A DNA stretch of 20,427 bases from Chara braunii (lineage: Eukaryota > Streptophyta > Charophyceae > Charales > Characeae), in the NCBI GenBank assembly GCA_003427395.1, contig BFEA01000216.1, positions 1,225,712 through 1,246,138 of the forward strand. Direction: 5' to 3'. Both the position numbers and the translations under genes were made by a program. The notes below the pieces were generated by a model, which worked only from the letters and a program-made list of their open reading frames with translations, did no database searches and was not told where the DNA came from. Positions 1 through 8,730 of the stretch are shown here, piece by piece. How positions within the stretch are numbered: position 1 is the first letter of the stretch; every line of letters begins with the position of its first letter.

Positions 1-65
1 TACCCTAAATCTGCCAAGGTCCACTGCGGGTAATGACTGGGGCAGTTTTAAACCCCCGCTAAACT
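1..65. repeat. Dispersed repeat, copy 1 (cut by window edge)
   Basis: This segment recurs almost unchanged at 2438-2502, with only about two or three differences over 65 bases. Both copies contain CTGCCAAGGTCCACTGCGGG and an AAACCCCCGCTAAACT end. The flanks differ after the match, so it is a dispersed repeat rather than a tandem one. The high identity suggests recent copying. The family is not recognised; it may be the end of a transposable element whose remainder lies left of the window. Confidence 0.85.
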
Positions 66-117
66 TGCACATTTCGTTGCTTATTTCAAACTAAAAGTGT
101 ACCACAACCAAAGTTTC

Positions 118-150
118 CTTTTTTTTTTTTCTTTTTTTTTTTCTTCTTTT
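118..150. repeat. Poly-T tract with C interruptions
   Basis: A simple T-rich tract. It could be a decayed poly(A) tail of a minus-strand retroposon, but no element body is recognisable next to it. Confidence 0.8.
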
Positions 151-206
151 ACTCGTTATTTTCGTCATTCCTGCGTGACAAGGTGTTCTATCTCGCCATG
201 TGGAGG

Positions 207-319
207 AGAGATGCACAGGCAGGGAGCCTAGAAGGCAGATGCACGGGCAGAGAGCCGAGAAGGCAGATGCACAAAGTAGAGAGCTGAGAATGCAGATGCA
301 CAAGTAGAAAGCCCAGAAA
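207..319. repeat. 28-29 bp minisatellite, about four copies
   Basis: Four imperfect units follow one another (207-234, 235-262, 263-291, 292-319), and the start of a fifth (GCAG) follows. Each unit begins GCAGATGCAC or a close variant and ends in a GAGAGCC..GAGAA-type segment. A CDS reading through it is not supported, because one unit is 29 bp and breaks the phase. Confidence 0.8.
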
Positions 320-1135
320 GCAGCAAGTACACATACACGCCTACAACTACGGAAAAACGGGAGTGGTGACATAGGATAGGATAACGTCACATAATGTTAC
401 AATGAGAAATCAAAAACTTGAAGTGAAAGTGGAGTTGTGTGTAAGGGAAAAGAACTGTGCGTTTGTCACTTGTGTTTTTCATATTTTTTGCCAACTAATA
501 TGCATTTCTTGTTTTTGCTTGCTCTCGTTATCTGTATGTATGGCAGGTTTCACTGATTCGCTGTTAATAAAGAATTCTTGAGAATTTATGGGCTCATGGA
601 CCATTTGCGGTGCACGACTGTTGTTGACTACCTAAGATGTAATACTACGACTTCTGTGGCTTTTTTTTATTATTCTCATAGAACTTACACAGGAAATCAA
701 GAACAGTCCCAGGTGGGAGAGAGAGAGAATGGCCAGCCCTGAAAATCCTGAAAAATCCTGAAAACAAAAAAGGGCGAATTTTGCATGAAAATACACTTTT
801 GTCTTCGGGTTTAACGCTTCCTTGATTTTTGTCTTTTTTTTTTTTTTTGGTTTACTTGGTGTCCACTCTATGGACCAATGACAAGTCAAGCTTAAAAGGT
901 GTAAGGCGTTTGTTATAATGGCTCTGAAAAAAACTTGAGAAATTAGGCGTCGGTTAACCGCTTCTCCCATATTCGTATTCGTCCGTAGTGGAGCAGTTCC
1001 TGTTGCATTAGCAAGATCACCTGGACGTTCGGTAGGGACTCAAGCAGGACGTTCTGAGGCCAAGCCAATGGTCTGGGACTTGGGCCTTCGTGTTCGTTCG
1101 ACAGCTTTGATCAAAGGCCGAGTGCTGCCCAACCA
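320..1135. other. No recognisable gene; low-complexity tracts
   Basis: I see no gene, RNA or element here. There is a T-rich run near 661-680, a short GA run near 717-728 and a poly-T run at about 833-848. The open frames across it are short and composed of low-complexity residues. Confidence 0.5.
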
Positions 1136-1159
1136 GGCCCAGCGGTATACAGCTGGGCC
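1136..1159. repeat. Perfect 8-bp inverted repeat (hairpin)
   Basis: Arms GGCCCAGC (1136-1143) and GCTGGGCC (1152-1159) are exact reverse complements around the 8-base spacer GGTATACA. It stands alone in GC-rich non-coding DNA, and no function can be assigned. Confidence 0.7.
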
Positions 1160-1179
1160 AGCCCTCCGGACCCGGGTAC

Positions 1180-1211
1180 TTAGTAATTGTCAATTTTAGT
1201 AATTGTCAATT
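1180..1211. repeat. Exact 16-bp tandem duplication
   Basis: TTAGTAATTGTCAATT occurs twice head to tail (1180-1195 and 1196-1211) with no differences, so the duplication is probably young. Confidence 0.9.
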
Positions 1212-1516
1212 TGTGGGCGTCACACTGTTGGAGCAGTGTCACAACGTTGAGCGTTGTAGTGGAGTAGAGGTAGACAATAGGAGTGAGAGCGGAGGAGAGT
1301 GGAGAGTGGCGGCCATAGCCGCATGGTTCGGCGGACTTATCTGGGCGCCATAGCTGGTTCACCCTCCAGCGACCTGCAACATAGAGACCACACGTCAGCT
1401 AGTCAGTCGTGGCATGAACATTCGTGCAGGTGAGATAGGGGAGGGATTGCTGCTTCTTTTTCTTCCTGTCTCCGCCCTCCATATCCACCACTCTTCTTCT
1501 CCTTATTCTGCTTCCT

Positions 1517-1518
<2 letters not shown>

Positions 1519-1583
<65 letters not shown>
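1519..1583. repeat. (GA)n microsatellite
   Basis: About 65 bases of uninterrupted AG dinucleotide. The 113-residue open frame that crosses it encodes an Arg-Glu run only because of this repeat. Confidence 0.97.
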
Positions 1584-1589
<6 letters not shown>

Positions 1590-1733
1590 CTATGAGGGGC
1601 AGTGCCCCCAAGACCTGACTCGACGCTTTGGAAAAATACATTGGTCGGACAGACTCGGATTATTGGTAGGGGGACTACTTTTGGACGACATGACGTATTC
1701 TCCTCTTCCTACTCCTTCTACACCATCATCCGT

Positions 1734-1816
1734 GGAGAGAGATAGAGATAGATAGATAGATAGATAGATAGAGATAGATAGATAGAGATAGATAGATAGA
1801 GAGATAGAGAGAGAGT
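1734..1816. repeat. GATA/GAGA compound microsatellite
   Basis: Interrupted GATA tetranucleotides grading into GAGA. It lies about 150 bp from the pure GA microsatellite, with a unique-looking stretch between. Confidence 0.95.
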
Positions 1817-2404
1817 ATTACACTTTCTCAATGGGTCAGCACTGGGAACTCTTTGCTGCTATTGTTTTTCTTTCTCACAATCTGTTATTCACTCGGTCCT
1901 TGCCAGTCTGTTGTGTATTTCTTTCTTTCACAGACAAGGGTCACATGATTCATATTTTATGCCCCACACACCCTTCAAGTCTACTGTTTTAGATAAACTT
2001 TATGTTATCATTGATTACTTCGTTTTGCTATTCATCTTGTTTTGATTTCTGACTATTCATTTTTCCTCATCTCTTTACTTCTCATGGGCAGGTTTTGTTT
2101 CACAGAAAGTCATTGTTCCGAGTTGTTGTTTCAACATTTTTCCAGATGGTAAGATTTACACTTTTCAATTTCCATTTCCCCGCATGGTGTCGTAAAAAGT
2201 TGTTCATCATATAACTCAAACTGGTGATTCTTTTGTTTTAAATCATTTGTACACCAGAGGGTCAATGTACGAGGCTCAATTTGAATTTGGCCGAGCCTAA
2301 AACACAAAGCATATGTTTTTCATTTTGTTTCTTGTTTGTTTTTTTTGGGGGGGCGGGGGGAGGGGAAGTGCATTGGAATCACACCCAACGTTCAGAATGG
2401 GCAA
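1817..2404. other. AT-rich DNA without recognisable features
   Basis: T-rich, non-repetitive sequence. I find no gene, RNA gene or element. A G-rich run (GGGGGGGCGGGGGGAGGGG) lies near 2347-2365 and may be able to form a G-quadruplex; this is inference from composition only. Confidence 0.4.
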
Positions 2405-2456
2405 CCTTGGCAGTTCTCAAAATGGAGTAAAAAAATTTACCATAAATCTGCCAAGG
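2405..2456. repeat. 9-bp inverted repeat at the edge of the dispersed repeat
   Basis: CCTTGGCAG (2405-2413) is the exact reverse complement of CTGCCAAGG (2448-2456), with 34 bases between. The right arm belongs to the 65-bp dispersed repeat, so the pair may mark a foldback at an element end. The corresponding left arm for copy 1 would lie outside the window. Confidence 0.5.
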
Positions 2457-2502
2457 TCCACTGCGGGTAATGACAGGGGCAGTTTTAAACCCCCGCTAAA
2501 CT
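2438..2502. repeat. Dispersed repeat, copy 2
   Basis: Near-identical to window positions 1-65 (see that entry). Here both flanks are visible: poly-A and AT-rich DNA on the left, unrelated sequence (CAATATACTCAG) on the right. No target-site duplication is obvious. Confidence 0.85.
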
Positions 2503-2597
2503 CAATATACTCAGTCGGACACATAGAAAGATGTACAGATGCGGGTTATAACTGGGTTTATAGAGGGAAAGCAATGGTTACTTTTCAATTCCCTGCC

Positions 2598-3205
2598 CCA
2601 GAACTCCTACTTAGTTCCGGCAGAGCTCCCGCAATCGGCGGGCTGACTCTGCACAGCTACGTTGCATAGAGTACACGTACGGGGGTTTCTCGTACGAAAC
2701 GTACAGGTTATTTCTGTACGGGATCTGTACGGGAACTTGTACGTCTTGTACGCCCCCGTACGAAAAGCCAAAAAAAATAAATAAATAAATCATCAAACAA
2801 ACCAAAAAAAAACTGTGATGCAACAACACAAAACAAGCAACATTTGGCTGAGCATTATCTTCAGATTCTTATTTGAATTTGAGGGAAAAAAAAAAAAAAT
2901 ATCGGATTTAAAAGTAAAAAAAAAAAAAAAACTCGTACGGGCCCCCTAACGTACGAGTACAAGAGTACGAATCCGTACTCGTACGAGGGTGCGTACAAGT
3001 GGCAACGTAGCCCCACAGAATCTTGACGTGGACCTACGGGTTGCAATCCCGCCTGTCGCCTTCCTCTTAGAACCAATAGACCAAACTTAGAGTCAGGAGG
3101 ATAGAAAGAGGTAAGTTTGAGACTCTCATATCCAAGGAGGGTGTACTCAGACTCGCAGAAGAGGGCCTTCCAATCTTTAGTCGCCTGAGGGCCCCGCAAT
3201 GATGG
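2598..3205 (+). mobile_element. tRNA-derived SINE-like element, copy 1, split by a MITE
   Basis: This segment is homologous to 18162-18412 along its length once the insertion at 2657-3010 is removed; the net lengths are about 254 and 251 bp. The head looks tRNA-like. ACTTAGTTCCGGCAGAGCTC resembles a D-arm/A box, and after the insertion GGGTTGCAATCCCGCC resembles a B box (family consensus GGTTCGANTCC). Both copies end with a segment reading CGCCTGAGGGCCC(C)GCAATG. Internal Pol III promoters of this type define tRNA-derived SINEs (established knowledge); the assignment is inference. No poly(A) tail or target duplication is clear. An alternative is a fragment of an LTR or other dispersed repeat. 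Homology of the two copies is secure and the SINE class is moderate. Confidence 0.6.
2657..3010. mobile_element. Non-autonomous DNA transposon (MITE), hAT-like, rich in GTACG
   Basis: The termini CTACGTTGC (2657-2665) and GCAACGTAG (3002-3010) are exact inverted repeats. They are flanked by CTGCACAG (2649-2656) and CCCCACAG (3011-3018), an imperfect 8-bp target duplication (6 of 8). The related SINE copy at 18162-18412 lacks these 354 bases and reads straight across the site, which makes it an unoccupied-site comparison. Both subterminal regions are packed with GTAC/GTACG motifs in both orientations, a layout typical of transposase-binding sites in hAT-type elements. The middle is A-rich and non-coding, so mobilisation would need an enzyme supplied elsewhere. 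Confidence 0.75.
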
Positions 3206-4203
3206 TCAGAATACCCAGCAGCTTGGTCAACTTGGAGTCAACTGCTAGCCGTTGACTCTCTGACGGTCCTCCATCTCCGAAAAACTCCCTCTTTCTCAAT
3301 CCCCCGGCCCGCAGACTTATGACCCAAGGCACACATACCACGGATAAGTCTACAGGTCTGCAGCCCTCTTCTAGCTACTCCGCTTGGCGGAGTGGCCAGT
3401 GCGCTGGCCAGCAGTCAAACTTAGCCCTTACGGCTGGCCCGTCGCCGCTCCGTCCGACAAACGAGCAGAAGGTCGTCAGTAGGCAATCCCCGGCCTCTGC
3501 CAGCGGTACTAACACTGCCCCTATCAAAATAACGAGTCTCCACTCTTACTGCTTATCTTCGAATAGTCTACGTAACAGGCTAGTTAGCCCACCAATCAGC
3601 GAGCGAGTTCGCACCTCCTTCAAGCAAGAAACTCAATGTTGGAGTAGGGGGATAACAAGGATAGCAGCCGTGGCAGCCAAACAACGAAAAACAACAGTAA
3701 AAATGCCATAAACAATAGCGAAAAGTACAGCAGCAACCGGCTTTAGCAGTCCGGCTGTATCATCCGAGGCCCCGCTGTTGTAACCAGTGGCTTCGCTACT
3801 GCAAACGGCAACAGTTCCTCCTACTAAGCTAGCCAGGAGTTGTGGCGGCACGAGCAGAATCAACCCCCACTTTCAAAGTTGTGCAGAGATGCCACTCGAA
3901 AGCAAGCACCGTGCAACTTGCTAGGTAAGTCGTCTCCCTCTCTCTCTCTACTTGGCGCAACTCTTGACTTTCTCGGTGCGAGACTGGCCACGCCAACCCC
4001 GCTTCCGACTGTCGAGTCCCGCTCGCAGCACTCCGATCTCCGCGGGTGCCTCGCGCTGCTTCAGCGATAGGGGCAGCAAAATTTGAGTGAATCTACCGCT
4101 AGAACACAAAAATATATGCTCCCACTCCGAACTATTCCTCCTCACACACACCCTGTTCTCTTAACTTCCTCTATACTAACTTTCACCCTGAACTAACTAC
4201 GGA
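3206..4203. other. GC-rich non-coding stretch with several short hairpins
   Basis: No gene is supported. Open frames on both strands (for example 3319-3711 on + and 3633-3863 on -) overlap one another and match no family I recognise. Short inverted repeats are frequent, for example GTCAAC..GTTGAC near 3237-3256 and the adjacent pair at 3377-3410. A short CT tract lies near 3929-3950. Confidence 0.4.
3377..3410. repeat. Two adjacent perfect 7-bp hairpins
   Basis: The first has arms ACTCCGC (3377-3383) and GCGGAGT (3387-3393) with loop TTG. The second has arms TGGCCAG (3393-3399) and CTGGCCA (3404-3410) with loop TGCG. They share base 3393, so a folded strand would form two stems back to back. 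Unlike arrays A-D, there is no visible family of copies. Confidence 0.75.
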
Positions 4204-4990
4204 GTCGAGGTCGCTCCAATGTAAACCCCCCCCACGTCTCTATCTCCTACTCGCCTGTTTCCGTGGAGAGTTGAGCAAGGCTCGATATCCCTTCCTATCC
4301 CTCCCCTCGCCCATAGCTCCGCGAAGTCCGCGCGGCTCATTCTCCATTCGCTCCTACCCTACTCTACTAACACCAAAACTAACAACGCCTGCATATTCGC
4401 CCAGGGTCAAAACCCGAATTCACATTTCAGCTTATCAAGAACGGCTGAAGAACGACCGAAAATCGACTATTCTCCTTCCCGCTTCCCTGTTTCCGCCATA
4501 TCTCGGTGCAGTAAGTTTTCTAACTAACATTCTTCTTACTACTCTAACACCCAATCTAGCCTCACCAGTAGATTCGTCCGGCCTCATAACCTTTAACTCG
4601 CATCTTCCCTCGCCTTCTTTCGTTGAGAAGCGAGCAGGCACACACGTTCAACTTCCCACCATAGCTACCCCTCTCTGCAGCTCTATTCTCGTCGAACTCT
4701 AATTTTACTAACTATTTTTCTAATCTGACCTCATATTCGAGGTCGCCCGGCCCGAAAATGTCAGTGTCGACCCTTCACTCACCCGTTTTCGTTAAGAAAC
4801 GGACGAGATCTGCCCTTTTCGATGCCACCCTATCCTGCACTCTGTCATCTCCGCGCACGGCTTTCTCTTTCCATCCCCTATCTTACTAACCTTTCGTCGA
4901 TACTAACCTTACCATCTACTTCGCCCGGGGCCAAAACCCCGGGATCGCCCCTCCCCTCTCTCGATTTCGTCAAGGATCGAGAGAGTTATG
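4204..4990 (+). repeat. Array A: diverged tandem units of about 165-195 bp with paired hairpins
   Basis: Five approximate units start near 4204, 4397, 4569, 4733 and 4916. Each of the last four carries a hairpin around a TTCGTYAAG-like loop. Unit 1 has arms TTCAGC/GCTGAA (4426-4449). Unit 2 has CTCGC/GCGAG with inner TTCT/AGAA (4609-4634). Unit 3 has CCGTT/AACGG around TTCGTTAAGA (4783-4802). Unit 4 has CTCTCTCGAT/ATCGAGAGAG around TTCGTCAAGG (4956-4985). An upstream hairpin has loop TCAAAA in unit 1 (GGG/CCC, 4404-4415) and CCAAAA in unit 4 (CCCGGGG/CCCCGGG, 4924-4943). Stems differ between units while loops are similar. Each unit junction also has a TACTAAC- or CTAACTAAC-like segment (4172, 4365, 4517, 4706, 4886). 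Unit identity is low overall, and the array needs alignment to confirm its boundaries. Confidence 0.55.
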
Positions 4991-5803
4991 CTTCTCTCGG
5001 TGTGATACCCTCCGCCTGGCTCCACCATCGCCCACTATGTTCCCGCATGAACCTGGCCAGACTCACGTCCGGGTTCTCTCCCCCTTTTCCATTTCCTCCC
5101 TCTTCCTGTCTGCTCCGCTCTCCCTTCCACTTAGCTCCTCTTTGTTCCCCTCGACCCCACAGTGCACAAGTGCGACACTGCCGACGACCCTAGTCATTTT
5201 CCCTTTCGCCAGTAAGTACCCGACGCAGTCAGTCTGCCGTTCGACGCCCACAACTGCGCAGCGCTGCTCGCTCCACTCCGCTGCTTGTCTACTCCACCGC
5301 GGCTGCCTGGTGCGCTACCTATTCTGCCCAGCGGTTGCCCGGTGCCGCCCAACCGGACCCACGCCTGTCACCCGCCGGGCCCATAGGGGGAGGGGACTGG
5401 AGGGGAAGCATAGTGACTGGCCTATCAGAGAATCCCGGGCCTGATGCTACCGGCTGACCCCTGGCCGGTACCGCCCACTGACCGAAGTAGGCCTTGCACC
5501 TGCTGGCTGGTGCGGCTCCCACGTGCTCCCTTATTGGAAAGTTGGGCACGAGAGTGGTTGCTACGGGGTTTTTCTGCGAATACAACACACCCCCACGCGA
5601 CCTCACCGCACCCGAAGCGCAGGTCATATCCATCACCAACCAAAATAAAAAGATCACGCGCACCCCAAAGCTGTGCGTCCACACACCCTCTACCCTAGTC
5701 AACCTTCCGGCCAACGTAAATCACATACGCACCCTCGACTTGCCAGGTGAACCGAAGAATCTAAACTAAACTTATTTTTTGTCATCTGCAAAACCCAGGG
5801 CGG
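4991..5803. other. C-rich DNA without a supported gene
   Basis: Pyrimidine-rich, then GC-rich sequence. Overlapping open frames on both strands (5037-5444 +, 5319-5714 -, 5494-5769 +) have Pro/Ser/Arg/Leu-biased translations with no recognisable domain. Inverted repeats include TACCGG/CCGGTA near 5449-5471. I assign no function. Confidence 0.4.
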
Positions 5804-5821
5804 ATACCCTTGTAAGGGTAT
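5804..5821. repeat. Perfect 8-bp hairpin
   Basis: ATACCCTT (5804-5811) and AAGGGTAT (5814-5821) are exact reverse complements separated by GT. It lies in the transition from the GC-rich block to array B. Confidence 0.7.
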
Positions 5822-6057
5822 TCGCGCCGACACCGGCAACGTTCCGGATGATGTCCCATTTTTATTTTGGAACGTCGTTGTCCTTGGTGGTTCCAATATC
5901 CCTTCCTTAGGTGCTCCACGTGTGCCGATTATTCTTGGCTGCGGGATCTCATTTTACGGTTGCGGTCTACCGTCTTTATTTGCCCCATGCCAAAATCACT
6001 TCTTTCTAGCTTTTGGACTTGTCGTGGCCCATTTTCTTTTAGCCTAGGTATCCTTAT

Positions 6058-6544
6058 GCAGTCCGATATTTCTCGGATTGCAATTGTGGCCCTTTTCCTA
6101 GTCTCACAGCCCCACAACTTGCCTCATATTGAAAGAAAATGAAACGCTCAATTCTCAAATGCATTCGGGCTCAATATTGGCTCCGGATGTACCTAAAACA
6201 TGTATTTTCCCTTCCCCATACAGTCCGTTGCAACTCGGACTGCAATAGGGGTCAATTTCCTAGCCCCAATGCCCCACAACTAGTCCTCAACTGAAGAAGA
6301 AAAAAAAACAGTCAACTTCCAAGTGCATCCGGGCTCAATTTTGGCTCCGGATGCACCTAGAATATGTGTTTCTCCTCCCCCATGTAATCCGTTGTATTTC
6401 GGTTGTATGGGCTTTGATTTTTCTTGATTTTCTCTGCGAAATCCAAAGAAAATGAAGATCCTTTGCAACCGCCATATTCCAGAATGTATCTGGTCACGGA
6501 TGCATCTCCCCAAGTGGTCGTTTTTTATCGTTAAGGTTTTTTTC
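6058..6544 (+). repeat. Array B: three tandem 162-163 bp units, two hairpins each
   Basis: Hairpin 1 starts at 6058, 6221 and about 6384; hairpin 2 at 6161, 6323 and 6485, so the period is 162-163 bp. Hairpin 1 of unit 2 is CAGTCCG/CGGACTG (6221-6242). Unit 1 is the same stem with one G-T wobble, and in unit 3 only the CCG/CGG core remains. Hairpin 2 of unit 2 has perfect 10-bp arms, GTGCATCCGG (6323-6332) and CCGGATGCAC (6347-6356). Unit 1 pairs GCATTCGG with CCGGATGT through two G-T wobbles, and unit 3 pairs TGTATC with GATGCA through one. Shared unit text includes GCCCCACAACT and GGCTCAAT.TTGGCTCCGGATG. The open frames over it are not conserved between units. Confidence 0.75.
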
Positions 6545-6550
6545 TCTTTC

Positions 6551-6600
6551 CTTTTCTTTTCTTTTCTTTTCTTTTCTTTTCTTTTCTTTTCTTTTCTTTT
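6551..6600. repeat. (CTTTT)10 microsatellite
   Basis: Ten perfect CTTTT pentamers follow array B directly. The Phe/Leu/Ser-rich translation across it is a by-product. Confidence 0.97.
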
Positions 6601-6814
6601 TCCTCCTTTCTTGGACAGTAGGGACCTGCCAGTCCGTAGTTGTGGCAGTCCCTACTAACGGCCAACTCACTCACTCCCTCTCACTTTTTTTGTCTCATTC
6701 TGCCACATTTTTCTTTTATTTTTTTTATTTTTCTAGCATGTCAAGTGTCAAGTGGTCGTTCATGCCCTTTTCTAGGCTCTTCCTCTTGGTTTTGGCCCGC
6801 CCTATGCCCATGGT

Positions 6815-6838
6815 GCAGTCCGTTAGATCTCGGACTGC
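6815..6838. repeat. Isolated copy of the array B hairpin 1
   Basis: Arms GCAGTCCG (6815-6822) and CGGACTGC (6831-6838) are perfect 8-bp complements with loop TTAGATCT, followed by AATAATGGCTCCC as in the array B units (AAT..GGC/GGG). It is separated from the array by the CTTTT microsatellite and about 200 bp, so it may be a displaced fourth unit. Confidence 0.65.
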
Positions 6839-6844
6839 AATAAT

Positions 6845-7206
6845 GGCTCCCTCATGCTCATGGGAGCTTCCTTTTTCCCTTATTTCTCTCCCACAGTGGC
6901 CCCTCCTACTCCGATTTTCTCCCAAGACCTATTTTTCACACGGAGTCTTTTTTTACTCCATTTTTTTAGGGAGGCTGATCCGAGATTTTTCAGATTGCTC
7001 CCATGCCTCCCACTTCATGTTTCCGAACTTTTTCTTTTCCTTTTGGCTTTCCCGTTTGCTACCGCTAGTGCTTGTACTAGCAGTGCTAATATTTTTTGTC
7101 GTTAAGATCTCGATCTTGACGGTGCATCTTGTCTTAATTGTTTTCTCCTCATGTCGCTCCGCCTTTTCTCTTGGGACCTTTTCATGTCCCCGCCACTTGT
7201 TCCGTT
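6845..7206. other. T/C-rich DNA, no supported gene
   Basis: This is part of a 254-residue open frame (6642-7406, +). Its translation is dominated by Phe, Leu and Ser, and it runs into the 26-bp minisatellite. I do not consider it a gene, and I see no other feature. Confidence 0.4.
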
Positions 7207-7337
7207 GGTGGTCCCCGACACTTTGTCCTGCCGGTGGTTCCCGACACTTAGTCCCGCCGGCGATCCCCGACACTTTATCCCGCCGGTGGTTCCTGACACT
7301 TAGTCCCGTCGGTGGTCCCCGACATATTTTGTCCCGG
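7207..7337. repeat. 26-bp minisatellite, five units, with alternating unit types
   Basis: Units at 7207-7232, 7233-7258, 7259-7284, 7285-7310 and about 7311-7337 share GGTGGTYCCCGACACTTNG followed by TCCCGCC. Units 2 and 4 carry TTC(C/T)..ACTTAG, while 1, 3 and 5 carry TCCCC, so variants alternate in a roughly 52-bp higher-order repeat. The 26-bp period changes reading frame at each unit, which argues against coding. Confidence 0.85.
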
Positions 7338-7900
7338 CTACCATTATTTTTACTTAGTCCCACGTGGTCCCTGGTGCCTTCCCTGAAGGTGTCCCACGTT
7401 CTTTGAGCGTATACCGCCCTATGGTGGCCCCTTTCCCTTGCCTTCTCTTGGGCCTTGAGTGCGCCGGTTTCCCCGGCCGCGGGGCCTCCAATCCGAGGTT
7501 CTCGTTAATTGTCGTAGGCAACCCCCACCTTGAGTCTTTATCTTGTAGCATCCCACGGCTGTCGAGATCGTCCACCTTTCGGCTTTCCTATTCTCTTGTC
7601 GTTCGTCGTGCCGTATTTGCAAGGTTAATGGCCCCTTGGCCTTTGTCATGTTGAATCCCAATAGCCCTCCTGGCCTCATGCTACGTTCCTATGTGTCAAT
7701 GTCCTCGCGCTTACTTGCTTGCTGTCGCCGGTACTTTCCCCCTGCGGTTCTCAATCCAGGGCATCATTCCTTCCAGCGGCATAATCCTTTGTCTTTTCTC
7801 TCTCTTGCCTCCTTACTCCAGATTTCTCTATCGTGCACAATTTGGCTGTATACAGGCTCTCGAGTGGCTGGATGTTATTCGGGACCCACCGGTCCCGACA
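7338..7900. other. Leader side of the gag relic; no defined feature
   Basis: I find no LTR boundary, primer-binding site or gene here. If the gag relic at 7901 was once part of an LTR element, its leader should lie in this stretch, but no tRNA-complementary site is recognisable. Confidence 0.35.
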
Positions 7901-8659
7901 ATGGCCATTGAAACCCTCGGAGAAAAGATCGAAAGAGTGGCTACAACTCCTAAAATCGATCTGTCGATTTTCAATGGAGATAATGTCGTACAATTTTTTT
8001 CATCTTTCAAGCAATTGACTACTACTCATGAGTAGAGTGACAAGATGATGTTGAAGAGATTGATGTCATGGGTGCATATAGACGTGCATTAATAATGTAG
8101 CAAAGTTGGTCTCTGAAGCCAAAGATTGGAGAACTTCGAGAGATTAATGATTGCTAAGATTTACGAGTCACCCGAAGTCCGAGATAGAAAAGAGAAAAGA
8201 AAGCAAAGAGATTTCAGTAGTGATGACGGTAGCGAGAACGATCAGTTAAAACATTATTATAACCTTCCTAAGGCTGAAAGGGTTGCGCGTAACTTGGTTC
8301 AAAGAGGTTAAGGAACCAACCGTTAGGACAGAAGAGTTAAAAGCTTCAAACCATATGAATCTCAGAAAAATGTTCCGACCACTTTGGATATCAACTCGCC
8401 AATTTGTATGCAAGGCGAACAGTTAAGTAGGAAGGAAAGGAAAAGACGAGTTTTAGATTACTATAAATCTTTGAAATGTGTTTACTGTGCTATGAAAGGT
8501 CATAGTTTGAAATTTTGTAGACGCTTCAAATTGGATGTTAAAAAGGGTATTGTTATTAAAAACGAGGAAGCAATCTGGTTTGATTGGACTAATTCCCGGA
8601 TCATCCTAGTTGAAGGGGATAAGAGAAGTATTAGACATATAATATTTGAATGGATGTGA
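7901..8659 (+). pseudogene. Retrotransposon gag-like pseudogene with CCHC zinc knuckle
   Basis: A single frame starting with an ATG at 7901 shows three coding-like blocks broken by stops (8033, a TAA-TAA pair near 8090, one near 8119, 8309 and others). There is probably also a frameshift near 8100, because frame 3 continues there as AKLVSEAKDWRTSRD. Block 1 has IDLSIFNGDNVVQFF, a capsid-N-terminus-like start. Block 2 is charged (KEKRKQRDFSSDDGSEND). Block 3 holds KCVYCAMKGHSLKFC, an exact CX2CX4HX4C zinc knuckle at about 8475-8520. It is followed by a basic segment and KGIVIKN..IWFDWTNSRI. CCHC knuckles bind nucleic acid in retroelement Gag (established). No protease, RT or integrase follows, so this is a dead fragment. 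A domesticated gene is unlikely given the stops. Confidence 0.65.
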
Positions 8660-8730
8660 AGTAAGATTAAGGAATCAAATTAGACTATATAGAGTTAGAC
8701 TAAAGTTTCACCTGGTTTTTGTAACGGTAA

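Noticed and set aside
1414-1755. Open frame with an Arg-Glu repeat
   Set aside because: The repeat is only the translation of the (GA)n microsatellite.
4165-4895. TACTAAC motifs as splicing branch points
   Set aside because: They recur once per array A unit and no exon, donor or acceptor can be placed around them. They are treated as part of the repeat.
6642-7406. 254-residue open frame, the longest in the window
   Set aside because: Its translation is Phe/Leu/Ser-rich low complexity and runs through a 26-bp minisatellite that shifts phase at every unit. Opposite-strand frames are equally open and no domain is recognisable.
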